Shown: one piece after another, positions 50,570 to 59,836 of the stretch
How positions within the stretch are numbered: position 1 is the first letter of the stretch
Layout: every line of letters begins with the position of its first letter
Origin: an uncultured bacterium
Lineage (GTDB): Bacteria; Cyanobacteriota; Vampirovibrionia; Gastranaerophilales; Gastranaerophilaceae
Direction of reading: 5' to 3'
NCBI GenBank assembly: GCA_949294335.1
Contig: CASFGO010000013.1
Location: 62,001 to 126,000, forward strand
Length of the DNA: 64,000 nt
Notes under the pieces: generated by a model
Told to the model about the DNA's origin: nothing
Seen by the model: the letters and a program-made list of their open reading frames with translations, nothing else
The model's database searches: none
Made by a program: the position numbers and the translations under genes

Positions 50570-53221
50570 ATGCCAAAAACTAAAAGTTCAAAAGTTGAAA
50601 AGTTAGAAAAAGACTTGGCAGCAAGTACTTTGGTTGAAAGCCCAGAATCTTTAGAAATTTTAATTCAAAAGGTTAAAAAGGCACAAAAAATATTTTCAAC
50701 TTATTCACAAGAAAAAGTAAATGAAATCTTTAAAGCAGCAGCAACAGCAGCTGATAAAGCACGTATTCCATTAGCTAGAATGGCAATAGAAGAAACAGGG
50801 ATGGGTGTTTTAGAAGATAAAATTATTAAAAACCACTTTGCATCAGAATATATATATAACAAACATAAAAATGCAAAAACTTGTGGAATTATAAAAGAAG
50901 ATAAAATCAATGGTATTAAAGTTGTTGCAGAACCTTTAGGAATTGTTGCAGGTATCGTACCAACAACAAACCCAACATCAACTGCAATATTCAAAGCATT
51001 AATAGCATTAAAAACAAGAAACGCAATTATCTTCTCACCACACCCTAGAGCAACAAAATGTACAATTGCAGCAGCAAAAGTAGTTTTAGAAGCAGCAGTA
51101 AAAGCAGGTGCACCAGAAGATATTATCGGTTGGATTGATGTTCCATCAATTGAATTATCAAATCAATTAATGAAACACGAATCAATCGCTTGTATTTTAG
51201 CAACAGGTGGTCCAGGCATGGTTAAAGCAGCTTATTCATCAGGAAACCCAGCATTAGGTGTAGGTCCTGGTAACGCAGCAGCTGTTATTGATGAAACAGC
51301 AGATATCAAAATGGCAGTTTCATCAATCCTAATGTCAAAAACATTTGATAACGGTATGATTTGTGCATCAGAACAATCAGTAGTAGTTGTTGATAAAGTA
51401 TATGAAGAAGTTAAAAAAGAATTCTTATACAGAGGAGCATACTTATTAAGTGCTGATGAAGAAAAGAAAATGATAGATCTTCCATTCATCGATCCAAAAC
51501 GTGGAACAGCACACCCAGCAATCGTTGGTCAAAGTGCACACAAAATTGCAGAATTATCAGGGTTTGAAATTCCAGAAGATGCAAAAATCTTATTAGCAGA
51601 AAGACCAAAAGTAGATTGGGAAGATCCATTCTCAAGAGAAAAATTATCTCCAATCTTAACAATGTACAGAGCAAAAGATTTTGAAGATGCTGCAGAACAA
51701 GCTTATGAACTTATTTCAAAAGGTGGAGCTGGTCACTCAGCAGACTTATATACAGATGCACGTCGTCAAGAAAGAATTGACAGATACGCAGAAAAAATGC
51801 CAACTTGTAGAGTGTTAATTAACTCACCATCAGCTCAAGGTGGTATCGGAGATTTATATAACTTCAAATTAGAACCATCACTTTCATTAGGTTGCGGTTC
51901 TTGGGGTAAAAACGCAATATCAGGTAACATTGGTGTTGAAAACTTATTGAACTACAAAACCGTTGCTGAAAGGAGAGAAAATATGTTATGGTTCAAAGTT
52001 CCTTCTAAAGTTTACTTCAAGAGAGGTGCTGTTGACTTAGCTCTTCGTGAACTTCAAGGCAAAAAACGTGCATTTATCGTAACAGACAGATTCTTATTTG
52101 ACTCTGGTGCAGTTAATGCAATCATTAATGTATTAGATGAAATTGGCATCGAATATCAAATTTTCTTTGATGTTAAACCAGATCCAACATTATCAACAAT
52201 TAATCAAGCTATGGCAATGGTTAAAACATTTGAACCTGATGTATTCATTTCATTAGGTGGTGGATCTCCAATGGACGCAGCTAAGATTATGTGGTTAATG
52301 TATGAACAACCAGATACAAACTTTGAAGATATCTCTATGAGATTCATGGATATCAGAAAAAGAATTTGTTCAATCCCTGAATTAGGTAAAAAAGCAACAA
52401 TGGTTGCAATCCCTACAACATCAGGTACTGGTTCTGAAGTAACTCCATTCGCAATCATTACAGATGATGAAACACATGTAAAATATGCGATTGCAGATTA
52501 CGCATTAACACCAAATATGGCAATCATCGACCCTAACTTCGTTGACGGAATGCCAAAAGGTTTAACAGCAGCATCTGGTATCGACGCATTAGTTCACGCT
52601 ATTGAAGCATACGTATCTTGTATGGCTACAAACTTTACAAATTCAAATGCTTTAGAAGCAACAAAATTAATCTTTAGATACTTAGAAAGAAGCTATACAG
52701 AAGGTGCTAACGATCCTATCGCAAGAGAAAAAATGCACTATGCAGCAACAATTGCTGGTATGGCATTTGCTAACTCATTCTTAGGATTATGCCACTCTAT
52801 GGCTCACAAATTAGGTGCTATGTATCACGTACCACACGGGGTTGCTAACGCTTTATTAATCAGACAAATTATTAAATTCAATTCATCTGATAGACCTAAA
52901 AAACAAGCAATCTTCCCTCAATACAAGTTCCCTTGTGCAAAAACTAAATATGCACAAATCGCTGATGAACTTGGTTTAGGTGGTAAAAACGATGATGAAA
53001 AAGTTGAACTATTACTTAAAGCAGTTGATGAATTAATGACAAAAGTTAACTTACCAAAATCTATTAAAGAATTTGGTGTTGACGAAAAAGAATTCTTCGA
53101 CAATCTTGATGAATTAGTTGAACTAGCATACGATGACCAATGCACAGGTGCAAACCCTGTATATCCATTAATGGATCAAATCAAACAACTTTATACAGAT
53201 GCATACAACGGTATCGTATAA
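50570..53221 (+). CDS. adhE: Bifunctional acetaldehyde-CoA/alcohol dehydrogenase
   Basis: Reduces acetyl-CoA to acetaldehyde and then to ethanol, consuming two NADH. 883 residues in two fused parts. Residues about 25-450 are the aldehyde dehydrogenase, with GIVPTTNPTS, GGPGMVKAAYSSGNPALGVG, and the catalytic cysteine in GMICASEQS (near residue 264). Residues about 475-870 are the iron-containing alcohol dehydrogenase, with GGGSPMDAAK near residues 561-570 and the metal histidines in CHSMAHKLGAMYHVPHG. AAAGGAG lies before the ATG. It is expected to form spirosomes. A strong terminator follows. Regulation by Rex is inferred from the operator-like sites. Confidence 0.97.
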   Translation: MPKTKSSKVEKLEKDLAASTLVESPESLEILIQKVKKAQKIFSTYSQEKVNEIFKAAATAADKARIPLARMAIEETGMGVLEDKIIKNHFASEYIYNKHKNAKTCGIIKEDKINGIKVVAEPLGIVAGIVPTTNPTSTAIFKALIALKTRNAIIFSPHPRATKCTIAAAKVVLEAAVKAGAPEDIIGWIDVPSIELSNQLMKHESIACILATGGPGMVKAAYSSGNPALGVGPGNAAAVIDETADIKMAVSSILMSKTFDNGMICASEQSVVVVDKVYEEVKKEFLYRGAYLLSADEEKKMIDLPFIDPKRGTAHPAIVGQSAHKIAELSGFEIPEDAKILLAERPKVDWEDPFSREKLSPILTMYRAKDFEDAAEQAYELISKGGAGHSADLYTDARRQERIDRYAEKMPTCRVLINSPSAQGGIGDLYNFKLEPSLSLGCGSWGKNAISGNIGVENLLNYKTVAERRENMLWFKVPSKVYFKRGAVDLALRELQGKKRAFIVTDRFLFDSGAVNAIINVLDEIGIEYQIFFDVKPDPTLSTINQAMAMVKTFEPDVFISLGGGSPMDAAKIMWLMYEQPDTNFEDISMRFMDIRKRICSIPELGKKATMVAIPTTSGTGSEVTPFAIITDDETHVKYAIADYALTPNMAIIDPNFVDGMPKGLTAASGIDALVHAIEAYVSCMATNFTNSNALEATKLIFRYLERSYTEGANDPIAREKMHYAATIAGMAFANSFLGLCHSMAHKLGAMYHVPHGVANALLIRQIIKFNSSDRPKKQAIFPQYKFPCAKTKYAQIADELGLGGKNDDEKVELLLKAVDELMTKVNLPKSIKEFGVDEKEFFDNLDELVELAYDDQCTGANPVYPLMDQIKQLYTDAYNGIV

Positions 53222-53232
53222 TTAAACAATAT

Positions 53233-53268
53233 GAGCAAGGAATATTTTACTATTCCTTGCTCTTTTTT
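53233..53268 (+). terminator. Terminator after adhE
   Basis: GAGCAAGGAATA and TATTCCTTGCTC form a perfect 12-bp stem followed by TTTTTT. It separates adhE from rex, so the rex/hydrogenase genes need read-through or their own promoter. Confidence 0.88.
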
Positions 53269-53290
53269 AATAAAAGAGAAGATATAAAAA

Positions 53291-53920
53291 ATGATTGATA
53301 GATTTTCAAATAAAGTAATAAGTAGATTAACCCTATATCACTGTGTTTTAGTTGATTTTATAGAACAAGGTATTGAGCATGTTTCTAGTATGAAATTATC
53401 TCAATTGCTTAATGTAGATGATTCTCAAATTCGGAAAGACATAAAACTATTAGACTATAAAGGGAAATGCAAAGTTGGTTACTCTGTTAAAGAATTAAAA
53501 GAAGTTATAGAACATAAACTTACATTTAGTAAAAATAAAGATGTTTTTATAGTTGGAGCAGGAAATTTAGGACTTGCATTAGCTAAAAATGATAATTTTG
53601 CATACTATGGATTTAATGTACTAGCTCTTTTTGACAGCAATGACTTAAAAACAGGTATAAGTATTGATGAGAAACAAATATTTCATATAAGTAAACTACC
53701 TGATTTAACAGAAAGATTAGGAGTAAAAATAGCAATACTAACCGTACCACATAATCAAGCACAAAAAGTAGCTGACTTTTTAATTAATTCTGGTATAAAA
53801 TATATATGGAACTTTACACAATGTATATTAGATGTTCCAGATGACATACACGTATGGAATGAAAACCTTATAGGACATTTCTTACAATTAACTATTGACG
53901 ATACAGGAATTGAAAGCTAA
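53291..53920 (+). CDS. rex: Redox-sensing transcriptional repressor Rex
   Basis: 209 residues. The N-terminal winged helix (residues about 5-75) contains SMKLSQLLNVDDSQIRKDIKLL, the DNA-recognition part. The Rossmann domain begins VFIVGAGNLGLALAKNDNF near residues 84-102, with the NADH-binding glycines. The domain-swapped C-terminal helix (VWNENLIGHFLQLTI) mediates dimerisation. NADH releases Rex from DNA. It is the first gene of a compact operon with two ferredoxin-like and three hydrogenase-associated genes, and it probably controls that operon and adhE. Confidence 0.95.
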   Translation: MIDRFSNKVISRLTLYHCVLVDFIEQGIEHVSSMKLSQLLNVDDSQIRKDIKLLDYKGKCKVGYSVKELKEVIEHKLTFSKNKDVFIVGAGNLGLALAKNDNFAYYGFNVLALFDSNDLKTGISIDEKQIFHISKLPDLTERLGVKIAILTVPHNQAQKVADFLINSGIKYIWNFTQCILDVPDDIHVWNENLIGHFLQLTIDDTGIES

Positions 53921-53926
53921 AATATT

Positions 53927-54157
53927 ATGAATGAAATAAAAATTTGTATGGGTAGCTCTTGTTTTGCAAGAGGCAATGATGAAAACATTGAAACACTTGA
54001 AAACTACATAAATGAACATCAATTAGATGCAAATATTGAACTTATTGGTTTAAGATGCACTAATAAATGCGATAAAGGACCTGTTATAATAATTAACGGA
54101 AAAGAATACTGTAACATTAATTATCTTGAGCTTAAGAAAATATTAGAGGAATTATAA
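53927..54157 (+). CDS. Thioredoxin-like [2Fe-2S] ferredoxin (NuoE-C type)
   Basis: 76 residues with four cysteines in the [2Fe-2S] thioredoxin-fold arrangement: CMGSSC (residues 7-12) and RCTNKC (residues 44-49 approximately). It resembles the C-terminal half of NuoE and HydC-like proteins that carry electrons between NADH modules and hydrogenases. It lies six bases after rex and one base before the sensory hydrogenase gene, so it is an operon member likely to serve that protein. Confidence 0.85.
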   Translation: MNEIKICMGSSCFARGNDENIETLENYINEHQLDANIELIGLRCTNKCDKGPVIIINGKEYCNINYLELKKILEEL

Positions 54158-54158
54158 T

Positions 54159-55886
54159 ATGGGAAACAAACTTTCACCTGTTTACACATTAAAAAATGAA
54201 TGTCATGATTGTTATAAATGTGTAAGAGAGTGTTACGTTAAATCCATTCAAATTCAAGATGGTAGTGCTTCCGTAATTGCAGACAGGTGTATAGCTTGTG
54301 GCCATTGTGTAACAGTGTGTCCATCTAATGCAAAAAGAATTAGATACGATGTTGATAAAGTAAAAGCTCTTTTAGCTACAGATAAAAAAGTAATAGTATC
54401 ATTAGCACCAAGTTGGATTAGTGTTTTTGATTATACCAAACCTCAAATTATAACATTATTAAAAGCACTTGGATTTTATGGAGTAAGCGAAACAGCATTA
54501 GGAGCACAAGAAGTTTCTATAGAAGCAGCTAAAATGTTAAAACAAGCAGATAAAGGATTGTTTATATCTAGTGCTTGCCCTGTTATAGTAGATTATATAA
54601 GGTTATATAAACCCGAATTTGCTAAATATATTACACCTATAGCATCACCAGCATTAACACATGCTAAAATGCTTAAAGAAGAATATGGAGAAGATACAAA
54701 AGTTGTCTTTATTGGCCCTTGTATTGCAAAGAAAAATGAGTCAGATAGAAACCATGACTTAATTGATTATGCATTAACATTTGATGAGTTAAATTATTGG
54801 GTAAAGGAATCATATATAGACTTATCGAAATTAGAAATTTTACCAGAAGAAGATTTTATACCTAAAAGAGCAAATGAAGGTTCATTATACCCAATATTAG
54901 GTGGAATGAATGAAACATTAAAATATTCAGGAATTGAAGACGATGTTCAATTAGTTGATATATGTACATTACATAGTTTAGACAAGGCCTTAAATGGATT
55001 AAAACCCGAAAAATTAGAAGAAAAAATCTTTGTAGAAGCGCTTGGCTGTGATGGTGGTTGTATAAATGGTCCCGGAGCAAGTATTTGTAAATCTACGTTA
55101 TTAAAGACATCAAATGTTTTAAATAACTTTGAAAAACGAGATGATATTCCCCAAGAACCTAAAACAGTTGTTAAAATGGAATATACAGCCGTTAATAAAG
55201 AAAAGCAGGAATTTCCATTGCAAATGATAATGAAAGCAATGGAAAGAATAGGAAAACACAATGAAGAAGACGAGCTTAATTGTGGAGGTTGTGGGTTCCA
55301 AACCTGTAGAGAACTAGCTCAAGCAATATTAGCAGGAGAGGCAGAGCCTTCAATGTGCGTTTCTTATATGAGAAAAATAGCACTAAGAAAAGCAGCAGCA
55401 ATGCTTAGATGTATGCCATCTGCAATGGTAATGATTGATAATAAAAATCAAATCCTTGAATCAAACAATGCATTCATGAAAATGTTCTGTGGAGATATGT
55501 ATGAAATATTCTCAGAACGTCCAGAAGGTGTAAATGGAGCAGATATTGATAGAATAATTCCATTTGCTGACTTATTAAAAACAGCACTTAAAACAGGTAA
55601 AGATATTCATAAAGAGCATTATATTTGTGGCAATAAACTTTATGATATCAATATATTTATTATTGAAGAAAATGAAATTGTGGGTGCTATTATTACAGAT
55701 GTAACTCAATCAGAATTAAATAGAGAAAAAATTGCAGAAAGAGCAAAAGAAGTTATTAGTAAAAATATAGCAAAAGTTCAAGAAATAGCCATTCTATTAG
55801 GAGAGCACATGGTAGAAACAGAACTTTTACTAAGCACTATTGCAGATGATTATACAACAGATGAAAATAAGCCTGAAGGATCTTAA
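54159..55886 (+). CDS. Sensory-type [FeFe]-hydrogenase with PAS domain (group C-like)
   Basis: 575 residues. Two [4Fe-4S] motifs (Cys15/18/21/25 and Cys44/47/50/54) are followed by the H-cluster domain with Cys140 (SSACPVI), Cys188 (GPCIAKK) and Cys297/Cys301 (LGCDGGCINGPG). The four H-cluster ligands are all present, but the proton-pathway cysteine of the TSCCP motif is Ala (SSAC). A further Cys cluster (CGGCGFQTC, near residues 374-382) and a PAS-like domain (about 415-520) follow. This is the layout of group C sensory hydrogenases, which sense H2 rather than turn it over. The SpoIIE-type phosphatase gene follows three bases later, as in known group C loci. Confidence 0.88.
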   Translation: MGNKLSPVYTLKNECHDCYKCVRECYVKSIQIQDGSASVIADRCIACGHCVTVCPSNAKRIRYDVDKVKALLATDKKVIVSLAPSWISVFDYTKPQIITLLKALGFYGVSETALGAQEVSIEAAKMLKQADKGLFISSACPVIVDYIRLYKPEFAKYITPIASPALTHAKMLKEEYGEDTKVVFIGPCIAKKNESDRNHDLIDYALTFDELNYWVKESYIDLSKLEILPEEDFIPKRANEGSLYPILGGMNETLKYSGIEDDVQLVDICTLHSLDKALNGLKPEKLEEKIFVEALGCDGGCINGPGASICKSTLLKTSNVLNNFEKRDDIPQEPKTVVKMEYTAVNKEKQEFPLQMIMKAMERIGKHNEEDELNCGGCGFQTCRELAQAILAGEAEPSMCVSYMRKIALRKAAAMLRCMPSAMVMIDNKNQILESNNAFMKMFCGDMYEIFSERPEGVNGADIDRIIPFADLLKTALKTGKDIHKEHYICGNKLYDINIFIIEENEIVGAIITDVTQSELNREKIAERAKEVISKNIAKVQEIAILLGEHMVETELLLSTIADDYTTDENKPEGS

Positions 55887-55889
55887 TCA

Positions 55890-57050
55890 ATGTTTATAGA
55901 TATCTATTGTACACAAGAGAAAAAATATAACCAAAATACATTTGGTGATTATTTTGTGTCAAAAAGAGATCCTGAAACAGATAGACTTCTTGCAGTTTTA
56001 TCTGATGGATTAGGAAGTGGTATAAAAGCAAATATTTTAGCAAGCATGACAGCAACAATGCTTTTAAAATTTATTGAAGCAGATTCAGATGTTAGAAAAG
56101 CCTGCGAAATTATGATGAATTCACTTCCAGTATGCCAAATTAGAAAAATAAGTTATTCTACATTTTCAGTTATTAATTGTAATTCAGAAGGCTATACAAA
56201 AATCGTAGAAGAAGGAAATCCCCAATTTTTATGGATAAGAAATAATGAATTATTAGAACCAGAATGCGAAATTATTACTTCAGAGAATTTTAAAAATAGA
56301 AAAATGCATGTTTATCGAATACAGTTAAAAGAAGGAGATAGACTCATATTTTGTTCTGATGGAGTAACTCAATCAGGGCTAGGTAGTGATAAATTTAAAC
56401 TTGGATTAAGGCGAAAAGGTCTTGTAGAAGCTGTATTACATAAACTAAAAGAAGACAGATTTATATCAAGCAGGGATTTATCAAAATATATAGTCGATTT
56501 TTCTTGTTCGTTAGAATCTGATAGAAAAGCAAAAGATGATGTTTCTGCTGTTTGTATCCATTGTAGAAGTCCAAGAGAATCAATGGTATTTACAGGACCA
56601 CCATATCATATGGAAAAAGATAACTATTATGCAAATGTATTCAAAAATTTTGAAGGTAAAAAAGCTATCAGTGGAGGAACAACAGCAAACTTAATATCTA
56701 GAGAATTGAATATACCAATAGAAACACCTGTTAATAAAAATATAGGAAAACTTCCATCAATCTCATATATGGAAGGTGTCGATTTGGTTACAGAAGGAAT
56801 ACTTACTCTTACAAAAACTTATGAATATTTAGAAGATTTAAGTGAAATGCGAAATGATGCTGCTGGCGATTTAGTAAACTTTTTATTAAATAGTGATTGT
56901 ATTATCTTCATGGTTGGTGCAAAATTAAATCAGGCACATTATGACCCAAATTTACCAATAGAAATTGAAATCAGAAAAAATATCATAAAAAAAATAGCAA
57001 AAGTATTAGAAGAAAAATATGTAAAAAAAGTAACAATACAGTTTATGTAG
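55890..57050 (+). CDS. SpoIIE-type PP2C protein phosphatase
   Basis: 386 residues. The N-terminal half is a PP2C/SpoIIE domain: AVLSDGLGSGIKAN near residues 35-48 gives the metal-binding Asp-Gly, RLIFCSDGVTQSG near residues 150-162 the second, and AKDDVSAVCI near residues 215-224 the third. The C-terminal 150 residues form a separate unknown domain (GGTTANLISRELNI start). It probably dephosphorylates a Ser/Thr target such as an anti-sigma antagonist. Its position between the two hydrogenase genes suggests it is the output of the PAS/hydrogenase sensor. Confidence 0.85.
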   Translation: MFIDIYCTQEKKYNQNTFGDYFVSKRDPETDRLLAVLSDGLGSGIKANILASMTATMLLKFIEADSDVRKACEIMMNSLPVCQIRKISYSTFSVINCNSEGYTKIVEEGNPQFLWIRNNELLEPECEIITSENFKNRKMHVYRIQLKEGDRLIFCSDGVTQSGLGSDKFKLGLRRKGLVEAVLHKLKEDRFISSRDLSKYIVDFSCSLESDRKAKDDVSAVCIHCRSPRESMVFTGPPYHMEKDNYYANVFKNFEGKKAISGGTTANLISRELNIPIETPVNKNIGKLPSISYMEGVDLVTEGILTLTKTYEYLEDLSEMRNDAAGDLVNFLLNSDCIIFMVGAKLNQAHYDPNLPIEIEIRKNIIKKIAKVLEEKYVKKVTIQFM

Positions 57051-57070
57051 ATTAATAAGGAAAAAAAGAA

Positions 57071-57334
57071 ATGGCGAAAGTAAATGTAAAAATTTGTATG
57101 GGAACAACTTGTTTCGTGATGGGCTCATCTCAATTACAAGATTTAGTTGATATTGTAAAAAATAAATATGGCGAAGCTGTTGAAGTATCAGGTAGTACAT
57201 GTTTAAACCACTGTACAAATAGTTCAGAATACTCAAAAGCACCATACGTAACAGTTGACGATACTGTAATTCAAGAAGCTACAATAGATAAAGTTTTACA
57301 AGAAATAGATAGGAAGTTGAAAGAAAATGAGTAA
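57071..57334 (+). CDS. Second thioredoxin-like [2Fe-2S] ferredoxin
   Basis: 87 residues with CMGTTC (residues 9-14) and TCLNHC (about 43-48), a NuoE-C/HydC-like electron carrier. It is a paralogue of the 76-residue ferredoxin at the head of the operon, with a slightly longer insert (SSEYSKAPYVTV). It overlaps the following hydrogenase gene by eight bases, so the two are translationally coupled and it is the likely redox partner. Confidence 0.85.
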   Translation: MAKVNVKICMGTTCFVMGSSQLQDLVDIVKNKYGEAVEVSGSTCLNHCTNSSEYSKAPYVTVDDTVIQEATIDKVLQEIDRKLKENE

Positions 57335-58787
57335 TAACAACAGTCAATCAATACATTTAAAAAAAGAAATCTTAGCACGAATTATAGAAGCATTTTTATC
57401 TGATAATTATGAAGAAAATACAAGATTAATACCTTATGATATGCGTCCTAAAGGAGCAGAAGTTCCTTACAGATGTTGTATATATAAGGAACGTGCGATC
57501 TTAAAAGAAAGAGTAAAAGCAGGTTTAGGTTTTTCTTTAGAGGAAGATGATGAAACAAAGTTATTATCAGATTATGCAAAAGAAGCATTAGAACGGGAAA
57601 AACCAGATGAACACCCATTAACCGTATTAGATGCAGCTTGCGCAGGCTGTGTACCAAGTAGAATATACGTAACAGACTTATGCCAAGGTTGCGTTGCCCG
57701 TCCTTGTCAATCAGCTTGTAAATTTGGTGCAATTGAAATGGTTAATGGAAAATCAAAAATTGATGGAAGCAAATGTAAAAGCTGTAAAATGTGTATGAAT
57801 GCATGTCCATATAATGCTATCGTAAAATTAGCAGTACCTTGTGAAGATGCATGTCCGGTTGGAGCAATTCAAAAAGATTCAAATGGAATTACAAGAATAG
57901 ATTATGAACAATGTATTTCTTGTGGTAAATGTGTTGCTGCATGTCCATTCGGTGCAGTTAACGAAAAGAGCCAAATCATCGACATATTAAAACATATGAA
58001 AGATGATAAGAAAGAAGTTATCGCAATGTTCGCACCATCTATTGTTGGTCAACTACCAGGAACAATTTATCAATTAAAAACAGCAATGGAAAAAGCTGGA
58101 TTTGATAGAGTTTATGAAGTTGCACAAGGTGCAGACATAACAACAATAAATGAAGCAAAAGAATTTGAAGAAAGAATGGAAGAAGGTGCTCCATTTATGA
58201 CAACTTCTTGCTGTGCTGGTTATAACCAATTCATTAAGAAACACTTACCAGAATTAAAAGAGTTTGAATCAACAACAGAAACACCTCTTTACTACACAGC
58301 AGAATTAGTTAAAGAAAAATATCCAGAAGCAATAACAGTATTCATAAGTCCTTGCGTTGCAAAACGTAAAGAGTCAATGGATAACCCTAATGTTGATTAT
58401 GTAATGACATATGAAGAATTAGGAGCATTATTTATTGCAAAAAGAATAGAAATAGCTGAATGTGAAGAAAGCAAATTTGAAGTAGAAAGTTCAAAACAAG
58501 GTAGAAACTTCGGAAACACAACAGGAGTAGCAGAAGCAGTAAAATCAGTTGCAAAAAATCCTGAAGAAGTAAAACCTTATATAATAAGTGGTCTAACAAA
58601 AGACACAGTAAAAGAACTTAAGAAATTCACAAAAGATAAGAGTTGCCCAGGTTGTAACTTAATCGAAGTAATGTGTTGTGAAGGTGGATGTATTGGTGGA
58701 AATGCAACAATCAATATTCCACGTGTTGCAAGAAAACAATTAAAAACATTACTTGATGAAAGTGAAGACCTAAAACGCAACGACTAA
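57327..58787 (+). CDS. Catalytic-type [FeFe]-hydrogenase (group B-like)
   Basis: 486 residues. An N-terminal cysteine-rich part contains several [4Fe-4S] motifs (Cys119/122/127/131, Cys150/153/156/160, Cys196/199/202/206 and isolated cysteines at 172 and 176). The H-cluster domain has TSCCAGYNQ (Cys295/296), SPCVAKRKES (Cys343), and MCCEGGCIGG (Cys451/455). The TSCC motif with the proton-relay cysteine is intact, unlike the sensory partner, so H2 turnover is expected. The TSCCAGY form and the lack of an NADH module suggest group B, probably ferredoxin-linked. The hydEFG maturation genes are not in this window. A strong terminator follows. Confidence 0.9.
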   Translation: MSNNNSQSIHLKKEILARIIEAFLSDNYEENTRLIPYDMRPKGAEVPYRCCIYKERAILKERVKAGLGFSLEEDDETKLLSDYAKEALEREKPDEHPLTVLDAACAGCVPSRIYVTDLCQGCVARPCQSACKFGAIEMVNGKSKIDGSKCKSCKMCMNACPYNAIVKLAVPCEDACPVGAIQKDSNGITRIDYEQCISCGKCVAACPFGAVNEKSQIIDILKHMKDDKKEVIAMFAPSIVGQLPGTIYQLKTAMEKAGFDRVYEVAQGADITTINEAKEFEERMEEGAPFMTTSCCAGYNQFIKKHLPELKEFESTTETPLYYTAELVKEKYPEAITVFISPCVAKRKESMDNPNVDYVMTYEELGALFIAKRIEIAECEESKFEVESSKQGRNFGNTTGVAEAVKSVAKNPEEVKPYIISGLTKDTVKELKKFTKDKSCPGCNLIEVMCCEGGCIGGNATINIPRVARKQLKTLLDESEDLKRND

Positions 58788-58822
58788 TCAAAACACAGAG
58801 GTTGACAGCCGGTAGAAATACC

Positions 58823-58861
58823 AAACAAAAAGCGAGGGATTTAATTCCTCGCTTTTTGTTT
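58823..58861. terminator. Bidirectional terminator after the hydrogenase operon
   Basis: AAACAAAAAGCGAGG and CCTCGCTTTTTGTTT form a 15-bp stem around an A/T loop, with A- and T-runs outside. It ends the hydrogenase operon and the convergent XRE gene. Confidence 0.85.
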
Positions 58862-59072
58862 ATAATCCTTTTATAAATTCATAGAAATCAGAATTTAAAG
58901 CATTAATAATTGATGTTAATAACAATAATGTTAATCTTTTATACTCACCATTTTCAATACGTTTTATTGTAATTGTTTGCTTATTAATTATATGAGCAAG
59001 TTCTTGTTGTGATATTTTAAGATTTTCTCTTTGCTTTTTAATTCTCTTACCTATTTCTTTATTAATATCCAT
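58860..59072 (-). CDS. XRE-family HTH transcriptional regulator
   Basis: 70 residues, a single Cro/C1-type helix-turn-helix domain: IGKRIKKQRENLKISQQELAHI near residues 7-28 and TITIKRIENGEY near residues 33-44. There is no effector domain. Such small proteins act as repressors near their own gene or as antitoxin-like partners, but no toxin gene is adjacent. AGGAG precedes the ATG. The stop codon touches the shared terminator. Confidence 0.88.
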   Translation of the reverse strand: MDINKEIGKRIKKQRENLKISQQELAHIINKQTITIKRIENGEYKRLTLLLLTSIINALNSDFYEFIKGL

Positions 59073-59115
59073 CTATTTCTCCTAATATTAGTTAACAATT
59101 AAATAATGACACATA

Positions 59116-59155
59116 AAAAAATTAAGTTGTTCTAATACACGAACAACTTAATTTT
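59116..59155 (-). terminator. Terminator after the membrane protein gene
   Basis: TTAAGTTGTTC and GAACAACTTAA form an 11-bp stem with an 8-base loop. On the minus strand it is followed by a run of seven T. Confidence 0.75.
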
Positions 59156-59199
59156 AGAAATACAATCAGAACTCAATATGAAATATCATAATAAGGATA

Positions 59200-59769
59200 T
59201 TATCTGGTTTTCTCCTTTTGTATTCTTTTATAAAATTTATAGGCCAAATCATTATTCAATTTAGAAACCTTAAACAAAAAATGTTGTTTCTCAGCAATTA
59301 TATCTAAATAGATATCTTCATTTGCATTCTGTATAACTTTTGTTTCTTTTTTTGTGCCAATACCTGACATTCCACCGACTATTGCACCAACAGGACCTAA
59401 CAATAAACCTCCAACAATTGCTCTACCTATTACTGATTTGTCTTTTTCTATTGTTGCATATTCAGCAGGTGTATATTCTCTTTTTAAATCAATAATTACA
59501 CGTTTTGCTTTTGATATTAAAACTGTTTCCTTTTTAACAAATCCTAAAAGTTTCTCAATTTGTAACATATCATCTTTAATAGATAGTTGATAATGTTCCC
59601 CACTTCCATTCCAATTTTCCCCTGTAGAGTCAACACATAGCTCTTCAGCAACTAATGAAACATCATCACTTAAAGCACGCTTTATCAATATGTACAAAAG
59701 CCATAAAATTAATAATACTGGAATTGATACTATAATTAATGCAACAATATTTATAATGATATTTTCCAT
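59200..59769 (-). CDS. Membrane-anchored protein of unknown function with a glycine-zipper helix
   Basis: 189 residues. One N-terminal membrane helix (IINIVALIIVSIPVLLILWLLYIL) is followed by a soluble beta-rich domain. A second Gly-rich hydrophobic stretch (VIGRAIVGGLLLGPVGAIVGGMSGIG, about residues 112-137) resembles a glycine-zipper segment. This layout is common in small bacterial proteins with a PH-like or SHOCT-like region. No ribosome site is seen; TATAAT/TATTAT lies close to the ATG, so the transcript may be leaderless. It is divergent from nothing obvious and has its own terminator. Confidence 0.65.
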   Translation of the reverse strand: MENIIINIVALIIVSIPVLLILWLLYILIKRALSDDVSLVAEELCVDSTGENWNGSGEHYQLSIKDDMLQIEKLLGFVKKETVLISKAKRVIIDLKREYTPAEYATIEKDKSVIGRAIVGGLLLGPVGAIVGGMSGIGTKKETKVIQNANEDIYLDIIAEKQHFLFKVSKLNNDLAYKFYKRIQKEKTR

Positions 59770-59836
59770 ACAGAAATAATATTATATTTTACATAAAAAT
59801 ACAATTTCTAATTATTAATTCAATAAAATTTACCCC

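Noticed and set aside
57327-58787. NADH-dependent bifurcating hydrogenase (HydABC)
   Set aside because: No flavin/NADH subunit (HydB) is in the operon; only the small NuoE-C-like ferredoxins are present.
58788-58822. Regulatory RNA between the hydrogenase gene and its terminator
   Set aside because: Only 35 bases with a weak hairpin; not enough to support a feature.
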